Shown here: positions 9,045-17,499 of the stretch, one piece after another
How positions within the stretch are numbered: position 1 is the stretch's first letter
How the letters are laid out: every line of letters begins with the position of its first letter
NCBI RefSeq assembly: GCF_900089605.1
Contig: NZ_LT594324.1
Span: 4,154,001-4,218,000 of the forward strand
Source: Micromonospora narathiwatensis
Lineage (GTDB): Bacteria; Actinomycetota; Actinomycetes; Mycobacteriales; Micromonosporaceae
Reading direction: 5' to 3'
DNA: 64,000 bases
Program-made: the position numbers and the translations under genes
The notes under the pieces: model-generated
Told to the model about the DNA's origin: nothing
The model's database searches: none
What the model saw: only the letters and a program-made list of their open reading frames with translations

Positions 9045-10408
9045 GCCGGAGCCTCCGCGGACGCCTCGGCCGCCGCGACCAGCCGGGCCGCGATCTCCGG
9101 GTACGCGGCCCAGTGCGGCACCAGCTGCGAGGCGTGCACACCGCGCCAGACGAAGCCCTCCGGGGCGCCGCCGTCCCAGCTCCACGCCGCCCGTTCGCCG
9201 GCCCGCGGGGTGAGCACGGCCGCGTGCTGCTTGTAGCCGACCACCACCGTGCCGGCCCCGGCCACCGGGCTGTCGGTCTGCGCGGTGGCCTCCCGGTAGC
9301 CGGCCACCAGGCCGTCCCGGCTGCTCCCGGTCGCGTCCAGCACCCCGCACATGGGCAGCCCGTCCAACTCCCGGGCCAGCCACAGCAGGCCGGCCCCCTC
9401 GGCGATCACCGGCCGGCCGGTACGGGCCAGCTCGGCCACCGCGATACACAGCCGGCGGTTGGCGGAGAGCTGCTCCGCGTACGACTCGGGGAGCCCGCCG
9501 CCGACGACGAGCGCGCGGACCCCGGCGGGCAGGGCCTCGTCGCGCAGCGGGTCGACGGTGACCACCTCGGCCCCGGCGGCGCGCAACAGCTCGGCGGTCT
9601 CGGGATGGCTGTAGCCGCCGCCCGGACCGCCGGCGAGCGCCACCACCGGACGCTCCCCGGTCGGCGGGCCGCCCGCCGGTACGGGTGACCAGGGCTCGAC
9701 GGTCAGCGCCGGCGCGGAACGGGCCAGCGCCAGCAGCCGGTCCAGGTCGACGTTCGCGGCCACCGCCTCGCCGAGCCGGCGCACCGCGCGCAGCGCCTCG
9801 CCGTCCCGCCGCACCACCGGGACCACGCCGTGCCGCCGGGCGGGAAGCACCGGGGGCAGCTCGTGGCGGCGCAGCGCACCGTAGACCGGCACCCCGACGT
9901 CGTCGAGCGCCTCGCGCAGCATCGCCTCGTGCCGGGGCGACGCCACCCGGTTGAGAATCACCCCGCCCAGCCAGAGCTGCTCGTCGTACGCCCGGAAGCC
10001 GTGCGCCAGGGCGGCCACCGACTGGCCCATCGCGGCCACGTCCACCACCAGCACCACGGGGCTGCGCAGCGCGGTGGCGACGGCGGCGGTGGACTCGGTC
10101 TCCGGCCGGCCGGCGAGCGAGTCGTAGAGGCCCATGGTGCCCTGCACCAGGGCGAACCCGGTCCCGGCCGCGCCGTGCGCGAAGAGCGGGGCGACCCGCT
10201 CCGGCCCGACCAGCCGCGGGTCCAGGTTGCGCCCCGGACGGCCGGCGGCCAGCCCGAGGTACGCCGCGTCCACCTGGTCCGGCCCGACCTTGAAGCCGGC
10301 CACGGCCAGCTCCCGGTCGGCGAGGGCGGCGAGCAGGCCCAGGGAGATGGCACCGGTGCCGTGCCCCGAGGAGGGAGCGCTGAGCACGACGCGCGGCACG
10401 ACGGTCAT
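9041..10408 (-). CDS. Cobyrinate a,c-diamide synthase-like protein lacking both catalytic signatures
   Basis: 455 aa from ATG 10408; a second ATG at 10411 is closer to the GAGGAG box. Full-length CobB/CbiA architecture: an N-terminal DTBS-like ATPase domain (FKVGPDQVDAAYLGL, GRPGRNLDP near residue 60) and a C-terminal glutamine amidotransferase domain (VVALAGGPGGGYS, VVGGGLPESYAEQLS). Two key positions are changed on direct reading of the DNA. The P-loop reads SSGHGTGAI where active enzymes have SGxGKTT, and the amidotransferase nucleophile reads AEGAGLLWL where active enzymes have AECAGLL. The His region survives as GVHASQLVPHW. It cannot be a standard ATP- and glutamine-dependent amidase; it may bind corrinoid or act with another subunit. 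CobQ at 17500-19041 keeps both residues. Confidence 0.8.
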   Translation of the reverse strand: MTVVPRVVLSAPSSGHGTGAISLGLLAALADRELAVAGFKVGPDQVDAAYLGLAAGRPGRNLDPRLVGPERVAPLFAHGAAGTGFALVQGTMGLYDSLAGRPETESTAAVATALRSPVVLVVDVAAMGQSVAALAHGFRAYDEQLWLGGVILNRVASPRHEAMLREALDDVGVPVYGALRRHELPPVLPARRHGVVPVVRRDGEALRAVRRLGEAVAANVDLDRLLALARSAPALTVEPWSPVPAGGPPTGERPVVALAGGPGGGYSHPETAELLRAAGAEVVTVDPLRDEALPAGVRALVVGGGLPESYAEQLSANRRLCIAVAELARTGRPVIAEGAGLLWLARELDGLPMCGVLDATGSSRDGLVAGYREATAQTDSPVAGAGTVVVGYKQHAAVLTPRAGERAAWSWDGGAPEGFVWRGVHASQLVPHWAAYPEIAARLVAAAEASAEAPA

Positions 10409-10557
10409 CATCGACTCCTCGCAGGCGACGGGGACGTACCGGTGGGCGATGCGGGGTGGTTTCCGCCCGCGTGACCATACCCGTCCGGACCGGCCCGCGA
10501 CGGCCGCCGATCGGCCGGTTCCGGGCCGGCCCAGGTCAGCGGCCGCGTGCGTACGGG

Positions 10558-10563
10558 TAGCCT
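10558..10563 (+). promoter_or_regulatory. -10 box of leaderless SURF1 gene
   Basis: TAGCCT ends 8 nt before GTG 10572, and there is no Shine-Dalgarno sequence between them. Confidence 0.55.
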
Positions 10564-10571
10564 TTCCGAAC

Positions 10572-11393
10572 GTGTACCGGTTCCTGCTGACCCCGCGCTG
10601 GCTGGGCTATCTCGCGCTGACCCTGGTCGCCGCCGCGGTGATGGTGTTCCTCGGCAACTGGCAGCTGGAGCGCTACCGCGGCCGTACGGCGATCAACGAG
10701 CGGATCGACGCCGGCGCCACCATGGCCCCCGCGCCGCTGCGCGACGCCCTGCCGGCGCCGACCGGCGGGGCCGGCACCACCGGCCCGGCCCCGGCCGAAC
10801 GGGTCACCTGGACCCTGGCCACCGCCACCGGCCGGTACGACACCGACAACATCGTCCTGGTACGCGGCCGGACGGCAAACAGCACGGTCGGCTTCGAGGT
10901 GCTCACCCCGCTGGTCCTCGCCGACGGCACCGCCGTGCTGGTCGACCGGGGCTGGATCCCGCCCGTTCCGGGCGGCGACGCCACCGCCCAGCCGTCGGTG
11001 CCCGCCGCGCCGACCGGCGACGTGACGGTCACCGGCCGGGTGGTGTCCAGCGAGAGCGGCGGCACCGTCGACCGGCGGAACGGCAAGCTGGAGACCCGAC
11101 GGATCAGCGTCCCCCGCATCGCCGGGCAGCTGCCGTACCCGGTGGCCGGCGGCTACCTGCTGCTCGACCAGCAGACGCCTGCGGCCGACCCGGCGTTCCA
11201 GTCGGTGCCGATCGGGCACACCAACAACTGGCAGAACTTCGGGTACGTGGTGCAGTGGTGGCTCTTCGCCGGCATGAGCATCGTCGGCTACGGCTGGGTG
11301 GCACGCCGGGAGGCGCGGCGCGCGGCCGGCCTGGACAAGCCGCGTACGCCCGTCGACCGGGCCGCCGAGCCCGCCTCCAGCGCCGTCACCTGA
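10572..11393 (+). CDS. SURF1 family cytochrome c oxidase assembly protein
   Basis: 273 aa. SURF1-family proteins are two-pass membrane proteins needed for heme insertion into aa3-type oxidase. Here a first helix (residues about 9-26, YLALTLVAAAVMVFLGNWQL) ends in the family hallmark GNWQLERYRGR. A large outer domain contains VLVRGR and VLVDRGWIP, and a second helix near residue 225 (WWLFAGMSIVGYGW) precedes a basic tail. The start GTG 10572 puts the first helix at the N terminus. The gene is divergent from the CobB-like gene and probably monocistronic. Confidence 0.88.
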   Translation: MYRFLLTPRWLGYLALTLVAAAVMVFLGNWQLERYRGRTAINERIDAGATMAPAPLRDALPAPTGGAGTTGPAPAERVTWTLATATGRYDTDNIVLVRGRTANSTVGFEVLTPLVLADGTAVLVDRGWIPPVPGGDATAQPSVPAAPTGDVTVTGRVVSSESGGTVDRRNGKLETRRISVPRIAGQLPYPVAGGYLLLDQQTPAADPAFQSVPIGHTNNWQNFGYVVQWWLFAGMSIVGYGWVARREARRAAGLDKPRTPVDRAAEPASSAVT

Positions 11394-11477
11394 CCGGCCC
11401 GACGACCGGGCGGACCGGCCCCGGACGCCGGCCCGGAGCCAGGCGTTCGGGGGCAGCCGGGACACCGGGTACGCGGG

Positions 11478-11483
11478 TAGGGT
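11478..11483 (+). promoter_or_regulatory. -10 box of leaderless mini-ORF
   Basis: TAGGGT ends 6 nt before ATG 11490, so transcription should start at or next to that ATG. Confidence 0.6.
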
Positions 11484-11489
11484 CCGCCC

Positions 11490-11519
11490 ATGATCAGCAA
11501 CCGTGAGGGGGCCCGGTGA
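11490..11519 (+). CDS. Nine-codon upstream ORF (MISNREGAR) coupled to the proline-rich membrane protein
   Basis: An ATG placed 6 nt after a TAGGGT box opens a 9-codon frame whose TGA overlaps the GTG of the next gene (GGTGA). The Shine-Dalgarno-like GAGGGGG of the next gene lies inside it. This gives a leaderless mini-ORF that would bring ribosomes directly to the main start. Seen in sequence; whether it is translated is inference. Confidence 0.5.
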   Translation: MISNREGAR

Positions 11520-12631
11520 CGACCCCTGATCCCACGATGCCTCCGCCGCCCGCCGAGCCACCGACCCAGGCGCACCCGGCGTACGACCCGTGGGCCGCCA
11601 TGCCGCCCGCCGAAGCGCCGCCCACCGAGCGGTTCCCGGTGCTGCCCGCCGCTTCGCCGGACGGTCCCGTCCCGCCCACCGCGCCGTTCCCCGCCTCGGC
11701 CGCCGCCCCGGCCGATCCGCCCACCGCGCCGTTCCCCACCGCGCCGTTCCCCTCCGCGCCGTTCCCCTCCGCGCCGCTCCCCACCGCGCCGCTCCCCACC
11801 GCGCCGCTCCCCACCGCGCCGTTCCCCTCCGCGCCGTTCCCGGCCCCGGCCGCCGCCCCGGCCGATCCGCCCACCGCGCCGTTCCCCTCCGCGCCGTTCC
11901 CCTCCGCGGCGTTCCCGGCCCCGGCCGCCGCACCGACCGCGCAGTTCCCGCCGACCGCGCCGTTCGCCGCCGCTCCGGTCGATCCGCCGACCGCGCCGTT
12001 CGCCGCCGCACCGCCGACCGCGCCGTTCGCCGCCGTCCCGCCGGCCGCGATCCCCGCGTCGCCGGGCCCGGGCCCGTTCCCCGCGTCACCGCCGGCACCC
12101 ACGCCGCCCCCGATGGGCGCACCGCCCCCCGGCTCGGTGCCTCCCGCGACGGCGCAGTTCTCCGCGCCGCCCGCCTTCTCGGCACCGCCCGCCTTCTCGG
12201 CACCGCCGGCGCCGCAGTACGGGGAACTGGCGGCCCGGCCCGGGCCGCACCCGCCGTTGGGACCGCTGCCGCCCGCGCATTCCGTGGTGGCCGTGCAGAT
12301 CGGCGAGATCATGGTCACGCCGCCCGTGATCCGTACGCCGGCCGGCGTGCTGCCGCTCGCCGGCTCCTCCTGGCACGTGGTCGACCACTGGCAGAAGGAG
12401 GAGAAGATCGCGACCTGGGCGCTGGTCTGCGCCATCCTCGGCTTCTTCTGCCTGACCGTGTTCAGCCTGCTCTTCCTGCTGATCAAGGAGACCAGGCACC
12501 ACGGGACCGTGCAGGTGACGGTGACCAACGGTGGTCGCCAGTACGTGGCCCGGATCCCCGTGGTGGACCAGTCCCAGGTGCAGCAGATCAACAACCAGGT
12601 CAACTACGCCCGGTCGCTGTCGGTCGGCTGA
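11516..12631 (+). CDS. Proline-rich single-pass membrane protein
   Basis: 371 aa. Residues about 1-250 are Pro/Ala-rich low complexity with tandem TAPFP/SAPFP pentapeptides, likely cytoplasmic and disordered. A small folded segment follows (HSVVAVQIGEIMVTPPVIRT). One membrane helix lies at about residues 302-322 (WALVCAILGFFCLTVFSLLF), and a short domain after it (HHGTVQVTVTNGGRQYV) ends in VNYARSLSVG. The C-terminal half resembles a widespread actinobacterial unknown family with the same helix-then-strand layout and the NYARSL ending. The function is unknown. Repeats in the N-terminus are likely to vary in number between strains. Confidence 0.75.
   Translation: MTTPDPTMPPPPAEPPTQAHPAYDPWAAMPPAEAPPTERFPVLPAASPDGPVPPTAPFPASAAAPADPPTAPFPTAPFPSAPFPSAPLPTAPLPTAPLPTAPFPSAPFPAPAAAPADPPTAPFPSAPFPSAAFPAPAAAPTAQFPPTAPFAAAPVDPPTAPFAAAPPTAPFAAVPPAAIPASPGPGPFPASPPAPTPPPMGAPPPGSVPPATAQFSAPPAFSAPPAFSAPPAPQYGELAARPGPHPPLGPLPPAHSVVAVQIGEIMVTPPVIRTPAGVLPLAGSSWHVVDHWQKEEKIATWALVCAILGFFCLTVFSLLFLLIKETRHHGTVQVTVTNGGRQYVARIPVVDQSQVQQINNQVNYARSLSVG
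11680..12045 (+). repeat. 15-bp tandem repeats coding for TAPFP/SAPFP
   Basis: Imperfect tandem units of about 15 bp (for example CACCGCGCCGTTCCC), with two longer copies of the block around 11695-11740 and 11845-11895. They lie in frame in the proline-rich protein, so length changes would keep the frame. Confidence 0.8.
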
Positions 12632-12639
12632 CCGCTCCC

Positions 12640-12676
12640 GGCGCCGGAGGTGGCCCACGCCTCCGCCTCCGGCGCC
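12640..12676. terminator. Bidirectional hairpin terminator
   Basis: Perfect 11-bp inverted repeat (GGCGCCGGAGG / CCTCCGGCGCC) with a 15-nt loop between the convergent proline-rich protein and DNA ligase genes. Confidence 0.75.
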
Positions 12677-12682
12677 CGCGAC

Positions 12683-14275
12683 TCACCCGGTGACCCGCCC
12701 GGAGTGGATGGCGCGTACGTCGTCGATCGTGTCGGCCTCGGCGGCGGTCTTGTCGTCCCGGTAGCGCACCACCCGGGCGAAGCGCAGCGCCATGCCGCCC
12801 GGGTAGCGGCTGCTGGTCTGCACCCCGTCGAACGCGATCTCGACCACCTGTTCGGGGCGGACCCGGACCACCCAGTCGCCCCGCTCCACGGCCAGGTCGA
12901 GGAACCGCGCGGTCTGCCAGCGCAGCAACTCGTCGCTGAGCCCCTTGAACGTCTTGCCCAGCATGACGAACTCTCCGGTGCGCGGGTCACGCGCGCCGAG
13001 GTGCAGGTTGGAGAGCCAGCCCTGCCGCCGGCCGCTGCCCCACTCGACCGCGAGCACGACCAGGTCGAGGGTGTGCCGGGGCTTGACCTTGACCCAGGCC
13101 GAGCCGCGCCGGCCGGCGTCGTAGGGGGCGGCCGGGTCCTTCACCACCACCCCCTCCTGGCCGGCGTCGATCGCCGCGGCGAAGGCGGCCCCGGCCTGCG
13201 CCGGGCCGTCCACCTCGATCCGGCCGACCAGCAGCGTCGGGTCGACCGCGGCGGCCAGCGCGGCCCACCGCTCCCGGCCGGGCCGGTCGATCAGATCCGT
13301 GCCGTCTAGGTGCAGCAGGTCGAAGAAGTACGGCGTCAGCACGGTCTCGCCGGTGCGCTCGGCGGCGGCGAGCACCGCGGGCGCCACCGCCGTACCCCCG
13401 GTGGTGCTGGGGGTGGTGCGCCGGGCCGCCCGGCTGGACGTCTGTTGGAAGGGCAGCGGGCGGCCGGTGGCGTCCAGCCCGATCGCCTCGCCGTCGAGCA
13501 CCAGCTCCCGCGCGGGCAGCGCGCGGACGGCCGCCACCACCTCGGGCATCCGGGCGGTGATGTCGTCGAGACTGCGGGAGAAGACCGCGATGTCCGGGCC
13601 GGACCGGTGCACCTGGATGCGGATACCGTCGAGCTTCACGTCGACCACCGCAGGCACGCCGGTGGCGGTGAGCGCCTCGTCGACCGTCGGGGCGCTCTGC
13701 GCCAGCATCGGCGCCAGTGGACGGCCCACCTGGAGGCCGAACCCGGCCAGCGCCGCCGCACCGCCGGAGAGCGCGGCCACCGCCACCGTCCGCAGGTCGC
13801 CGGCGAGCAGCAGAGCCCGTCGGACCGCCGTCACCGGCACCTCGGCGGCCCGGGCCACGGCGTCGGCGAGCAGGCCGGCCTGGGCGCCCTGGCGCAGCTC
13901 CCCGCGGAACAGGCCGACCAGCAATCGCTGCTCGTCGGCGGTGGCCGCGGCGAAGAGCCGGTGCAGCAGCTCGCGGCGGCGGGCCTGCGAGCCGGGGCCG
14001 TGTACCGCGGCAATCTCGTCGACGGCCGCGTCGACGCCGGCCACGGTCAGCGTCGGCTCGGCGGCCGGCGGCGGCAGGTCGCGCAGGCCCGCCCAGCCCA
14101 CGCCGGTCTGCCGCTGACGCAGCTCACCGGCGAGATAGCCGGCGCCCGCCGGGACCTCGGCCGGATCGAGCGAGCGCAGCGCGGCGGCGAGCAGTTCCAC
14201 CTTGGCCCGCCGGCCGCTGGTGGCCCCCACCGCGGCGGAGGTGGCCGCCAGGTCGAGAAACCGCACGGATCCCAT
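12683..14275 (-). CDS. ligB: ATP-dependent DNA ligase, LigB type
   Basis: 530 aa from ATG 14275; GTG 14266 ([10 protein letters not shown]) is an equally good start by alignment to LigB proteins. An N-terminal DNA-binding domain ([17 protein letters not shown]) is followed by the nucleotidyltransferase core with motif [15 protein letters not shown], whose lysine is adenylated. Then come motif IV/V ([26 protein letters not shown]), and an OB-fold end with [26 protein letters not shown]. It seals nicks with ATP and is an accessory to the NAD-dependent LigA. There is no primase, nuclease or Ku neighbour, so this is not an NHEJ LigD. Confidence 0.93.
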   Translation of the reverse strand: MGSVRFLDLAATSAAVGATSGRRAKVELLAAALRSLDPAEVPAGAGYLAGELRQRQTGVGWAGLRDLPPPAAEPTLTVAGVDAAVDEIAAVHGPGSQARRRELLHRLFAAATADEQRLLVGLFRGELRQGAQAGLLADAVARAAEVPVTAVRRALLLAGDLRTVAVAALSGGAAALAGFGLQVGRPLAPMLAQSAPTVDEALTATGVPAVVDVKLDGIRIQVHRSGPDIAVFSRSLDDITARMPEVVAAVRALPARELVLDGEAIGLDATGRPLPFQQTSSRAARRTTPSTTGGTAVAPAVLAAAERTGETVLTPYFFDLLHLDGTDLIDRPGRERWAALAAAVDPTLLVGRIEVDGPAQAGAAFAAAIDAGQEGVVVKDPAAPYDAGRRGSAWVKVKPRHTLDLVVLAVEWGSGRRQGWLSNLHLGARDPRTGEFVMLGKTFKGLSDELLRWQTARFLDLAVERGDWVVRVRPEQVVEIAFDGVQTSSRYPGGMALRFARVVRYRDDKTAAEADTIDDVRAIHSGRVTG

Positions 14276-14435
14276 CCTGCCAGCCACCCCCGATCCGGCG
14301 GCGCATCCCGGCCGGGCGACGGATCCCGCGCGCCGCCCGACCGGGCACCGCCCCGACCGGTCCCGCAGCCGGTCCGACCGACCGGCCACACCCCCGAGTC
14401 GATCACCACCGCTGCCGCCGAGGGGCCGGACCCGG

Positions 14436-14642
14436 TCAGGCCGAGACCGGCTCCTCGATCCGCAGGCCACGGGCGCGGACCTCGTCGGCGACCCGGGTGA
14501 GCAGCGCGTCGAGCGTGACCAGCGTGGCGGAGAGTTCGCCGAGCCGATCCTTGAGCGTGTCCTCGGGCCACGCGGAGACGTGGACGTCTCCCAGAGCGCT
14601 GACGGCGGCCTGGAGCCGCGCCATCTCGTCATTCGTACGCAT
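14436..14642 (-). CDS. Small hypothetical protein
   Basis: 68 aa from ATG 14642 ([20 protein letters not shown]), a mostly helical small protein ending in [15 protein letters not shown] longer frame reaches 14693, but a TATAGC box 9 nt before ATG 14642 suggests a leaderless start here. I do not recognise the family. It lies between ligase and the M20 peptidase, all on the minus strand. Confidence 0.6.
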   Translation of the reverse strand: MRTNDEMARLQAAVSALGDVHVSAWPEDTLKDRLGELSATLVTLDALLTRVADEVRARGLRIEEPVSA

Positions 14643-14720
14643 GTTCGAGAGGCTATAACAGCCCTGCGCCCGACACACCGCAAACTCCGACATCCGTGCC
14701 GAAGTTACGGTTTCGACACC

Positions 14721-16088
14721 TCACTCCGACCTCGCGCCCGCCTCGGCGACCTTGGCCAGCAGCAGCGCCTCGGCCAGGCAGACCCGGGCGAACTCGCCCA
14801 GGTGCAGGCTCTCGTTCGGCCCGTGCGCCCGGGCGTGCGGGTCCTCCACGCCGGTCACCAGGATCGCCGCCTCCGGGAACATCTCCTGGAAGGTGGCGAT
14901 GAACGGGATCGAGCCGCCCACGCCGATGTCGACCGGGTCGGTGCCCTCCCAGGCACGCTTGAAGGCCGTCCGCGCCGCCGCGAACATCGGCCCGGTGGCG
15001 TCGATGACGCAGGGGAAGCCGTCGTGCTCGAAGGTCACCGTCACCCGCGCGCCCCACGGAGCGTGCTTCTCCAGGTGGGTGGTCAGCGCGGCGTACGCCT
15101 TCTTCGGGTCGTCGCCCGGCGCCAGCCGTACGCTCAGCTTCGCCTTCGCCGACGGGACGAGCGCGTTCGGCGCCTCAGCGGTGGCCGGGGCGTCGATGCC
15201 GAGCACGGCGAGGGCCGGCTTGGTCCAGAGCCGGTCGGTGATCCGGCCGGTGCCGAAGAGTTCGGCCCCCTCGACCAGCCCCGCCTCGGCGCGGAACCGG
15301 TCCTCCGGGTAGTCCACGCTCGCGCCCTCCCGGCCGACCAGCCCGTCGACCGCCACGTCACCGGCGTCGTCGTGCAACGTGGCGAGCAGCTTGACCAGCG
15401 CGGTGAGGGCGTCCGGCACGGCACCGCCGAACATGCCGCTGTGCACGGCGTGGTCGAGGGTGCGCACCTCCACGAAGCAGTTGACGATGCCGCGCAGCGA
15501 GGTGGTCAGCGCGGGTACGCCGACGTCCCAGTTGGTCGAGTCGGCGATCACGATGACGTCCGAGGCCAGCTCCTCGCGGTGCTCGGCGAGCAGCCGCTCC
15601 AGCGAGTCCGAGCCGTACTCCTCCTCGCCCTCGATGAAGAGGACCACGCCGACCGGGAGCTGGTCACCGAACGCGCGCAGCGCGGCGACGTGCGCCATGA
15701 TGCCGGCCTTGTCGTCGGCGGCGCCCCGGCCGTAGAGGCGGCCGTCCCGCTCCACGGGCTCGAACGGGTCGGACTCCCACAGCGTCAGGTCGCCGACCGG
15801 CTGGACGTCGTGGTGGGCGTACATCAGGACGGTGGGCGCGCCGGGCGGGGCCGGCTTCGTCCCGATCACGGCCGGCTGCCCGCCGGAACGCACGATCTTG
15901 GTGTCGAGGCCGCAGCCGCGCAGCAGCTCCGCCACCGCCTCGGCGGAGCGCTCCACGTGCGAGTGGTCGAAGCCCTCGAAGGCGATGCCCGGGATACGGA
16001 CGAGGCGTTCCAGGTCGGCACGGACTCCGGGCAGTTCACGCTCGACGGCGGCCCGCACCTCGGACTCGGACAGGATCGGTGTGGTCAT
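14721..16088 (-). CDS. M20 family dipeptidase
   Basis: 455 aa cytosolic zinc peptidase. Metal ligands are visible in MYAHHDVQPVG near residue 93, GRGAADDKAG near 120 and IEGEEEYGS near 155, which contains the catalytic glutamate; the last ligand is in DPHARAHGPNE near residue 420. Between them is the M20 dimerisation domain with HSGMFGG. It should release single amino acids from dipeptides. The start is ATG 16088 rather than 16097, because the upstream ATG lies inside the -10 box. Confidence 0.9.
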   Translation of the reverse strand: MTTPILSESEVRAAVERELPGVRADLERLVRIPGIAFEGFDHSHVERSAEAVAELLRGCGLDTKIVRSGGQPAVIGTKPAPPGAPTVLMYAHHDVQPVGDLTLWESDPFEPVERDGRLYGRGAADDKAGIMAHVAALRAFGDQLPVGVVLFIEGEEEYGSDSLERLLAEHREELASDVIVIADSTNWDVGVPALTTSLRGIVNCFVEVRTLDHAVHSGMFGGAVPDALTALVKLLATLHDDAGDVAVDGLVGREGASVDYPEDRFRAEAGLVEGAELFGTGRITDRLWTKPALAVLGIDAPATAEAPNALVPSAKAKLSVRLAPGDDPKKAYAALTTHLEKHAPWGARVTVTFEHDGFPCVIDATGPMFAAARTAFKRAWEGTDPVDIGVGGSIPFIATFQEMFPEAAILVTGVEDPHARAHGPNESLHLGEFARVCLAEALLLAKVAEAGARSE

Positions 16089-16095
16089 GACCGGC

Positions 16096-16101
16096 ATCGT
16101 A
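16096..16101 (-). promoter_or_regulatory. -10 box of leaderless M20 dipeptidase gene
   Basis: TACGAT on the minus strand, 7 nt before ATG 16088. The alternative ATG at 16097 overlaps this box, which decides the start. Confidence 0.65.
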
Positions 16102-16217
16102 TGCCGGCCTTACCGCAGGCCACCCCCGAGGCCGCCGCACCGCCCCGGCCACCGGCGCCCACCGATGCTCGCCCGGCCGACATGCCACCGCGCCGGACGC
16201 CGCCTACCGGTGGCCGG

Positions 16218-16841
16218 TCAGCGGCGGCGGACGTAGTACCGGTCGGGGTCGTGGGCCAGGGCGGCGGCGCCGTCGACCACGAGGTCCACCCCGGCCTCGG
16301 TGCCGTCGGCCGCGAAGTGCGCCCGCTCGCCGGCGTGCCAGCGGCGCAGTTCGGGCAGGATCGCCGCGCCGTCGCGGGCGAGCGCCCGGGACAGCCGCAG
16401 CTCCGCCGGCGCGGTGACGAAGACCGACAGCGTCAGCTCCGGCCGGACCGCGGCGCGCGCGGCGCTCACCCCCTCGACGACGAGCACCGGCCCGGCCGGG
16501 ACCGGCACCTCGCGGTCCAGGAAGCGGCGCCGCTCCCAGCTGTACGGGCGGTACGCGCCGGACCGGCCCGCCCGTACCGGGCCGAGCACCCAGCGCTCCA
16601 GTCGGGGCCAGAAGGTGAGCTGGTCGTCCCAACCGTCGAGCAGGTCGTCGGTGCGGACCACCGGTGGCCGGTCGCCGCCGGGCAGCGCGGCGAACGCGTC
16701 CGCGAGGCGCGCCGCGAAGACGGTCTTGCCCGCACCGCTCGGCCCGTCGACCGCCACCAGTCGGGTACGCCCCAACCGCGCCGGCCCGGCGAGCACCTGT
16801 TCGGCCAACCCGGCGTACGCCTCGACCACCGCCACCGTCAC
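16218..16841 (-). CDS. Uridine kinase-like P-loop kinase
   Basis: 207 aa. A Walker A motif VDGPSGAGKTVFA lies near residue 31, a DD pair (RTDDLLDGWDDQ) near residue 64 fits the acceptor site, and VVEGVSAARAAVRP near residue 121 resembles the uridine kinase / phosphoribulokinase superfamily. The protein lacks the long C-terminal part of true phosphoribulokinases. It may phosphorylate a nucleoside or another small alcohol; the substrate is not evident. Confidence 0.8.
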   Translation of the reverse strand: MTVAVVEAYAGLAEQVLAGPARLGRTRLVAVDGPSGAGKTVFAARLADAFAALPGGDRPPVVRTDDLLDGWDDQLTFWPRLERWVLGPVRAGRSGAYRPYSWERRRFLDREVPVPAGPVLVVEGVSAARAAVRPELTLSVFVTAPAELRLSRALARDGAAILPELRRWHAGERAHFAADGTEAGVDLVVDGAAALAHDPDRYYVRRR

Positions 16842-16848
16842 CCGGGAG

Positions 16849-16854
16849 ACGCTA
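16849..16854 (-). promoter_or_regulatory. -10 box of leaderless uridine-kinase-like gene
   Basis: TAGCGT on the minus strand, 7 nt before GTG 16841, with no ribosome binding site between. Confidence 0.6.
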
Positions 16855-17011
16855 GCGCCGCCACCCGGGATCGAGCCGGCCGCCCACCCCGAACGAGGTA
16901 TTCGCTGGTCAGCAGGTGTCCCCCGTCCGCTTGATCCTGCCCTCCGGCAGTCGGGTTCGCCGGGCGGGCCGGCGGACCCGCCGGCATCATCGGGTGGTGC
17001 TCCATGACGTG

Positions 17012-17413
17012 ATGAGTCCGGGCGTCGACGCCCTGCTGGAACAGGCTCGGGCCGGCCTCCGCCGGCTCACCCCGCACGAGACCGTCGAAGCGGTCCGCCA
17101 GGGCGCGCTGCTGGTCGACACCCGTCCCGAGGCGCGACGACGCGAGCAGGGCGAACTGCCGGGCGCGATCGTCATCGAGCGGAACGTGCTGGAGTGGCGG
17201 CTGGACCCGGCCAGCGCCTGGCGCATCCCGGAGGCAACCGGGTACGACCGGCAGATCGTGGTGGTGTGCGCCGAGGGCTACAGCTCCAGCCTGGCCGCGG
17301 CCAGCCTCCAGGCGCTCGGCCTGCGCCGGGCCACCGACATGATCGGTGGCGTGCAGAGCTGGCGGGAGTCGGGACTGCCGATGTCCGAGCGCCCCGCCGA
17401 CGTGCGCTACTGA
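17012..17413 (+). CDS. Rhodanese-like sulfurtransferase
   Basis: 133 aa from ATG 17012; in-frame starts at 16916 and 16994 would add residues outside the domain. One rhodanese domain: LLVDTRPEARRREQGELPGA near residue 26 and the active-site loop VVVCAEGYSSSLAA near residue 85, where the Cys would carry the persulfide. It closes with GGVQSWRESGLP. It may move sulfane sulfur in thiol or cofactor metabolism. It is divergent from the kinase and convergent with cobQ. Confidence 0.85.
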   Translation: MSPGVDALLEQARAGLRRLTPHETVEAVRQGALLVDTRPEARRREQGELPGAIVIERNVLEWRLDPASAWRIPEATGYDRQIVVVCAEGYSSSLAAASLQALGLRRATDMIGGVQSWRESGLPMSERPADVRY

Positions 17414-17450
17414 GCAGCCACCCGCTCCGGCCGCCGGTGGGCCGTACCCG

Positions 17451-17493
17451 GTCGACCTCGGCCGGTCGAACTCAGCCCGTCGACCTCGGCCGG
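17451..17493. repeat. Short direct repeat between rhodanese and cobQ
   Basis: GTCGACCTCGGCCGG at 17451-17465 and 17479-17493, in the 86-nt gap between convergent genes. Likely a simple local duplication. Confidence 0.7.
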
Positions 17494-17499
17494 CCGGGA

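Noticed and set aside
11680..12045. Regular repeats that could suggest a CRISPR array
   Set aside because: Units are contiguous, in frame with a proline-rich protein and have no unique spacers.
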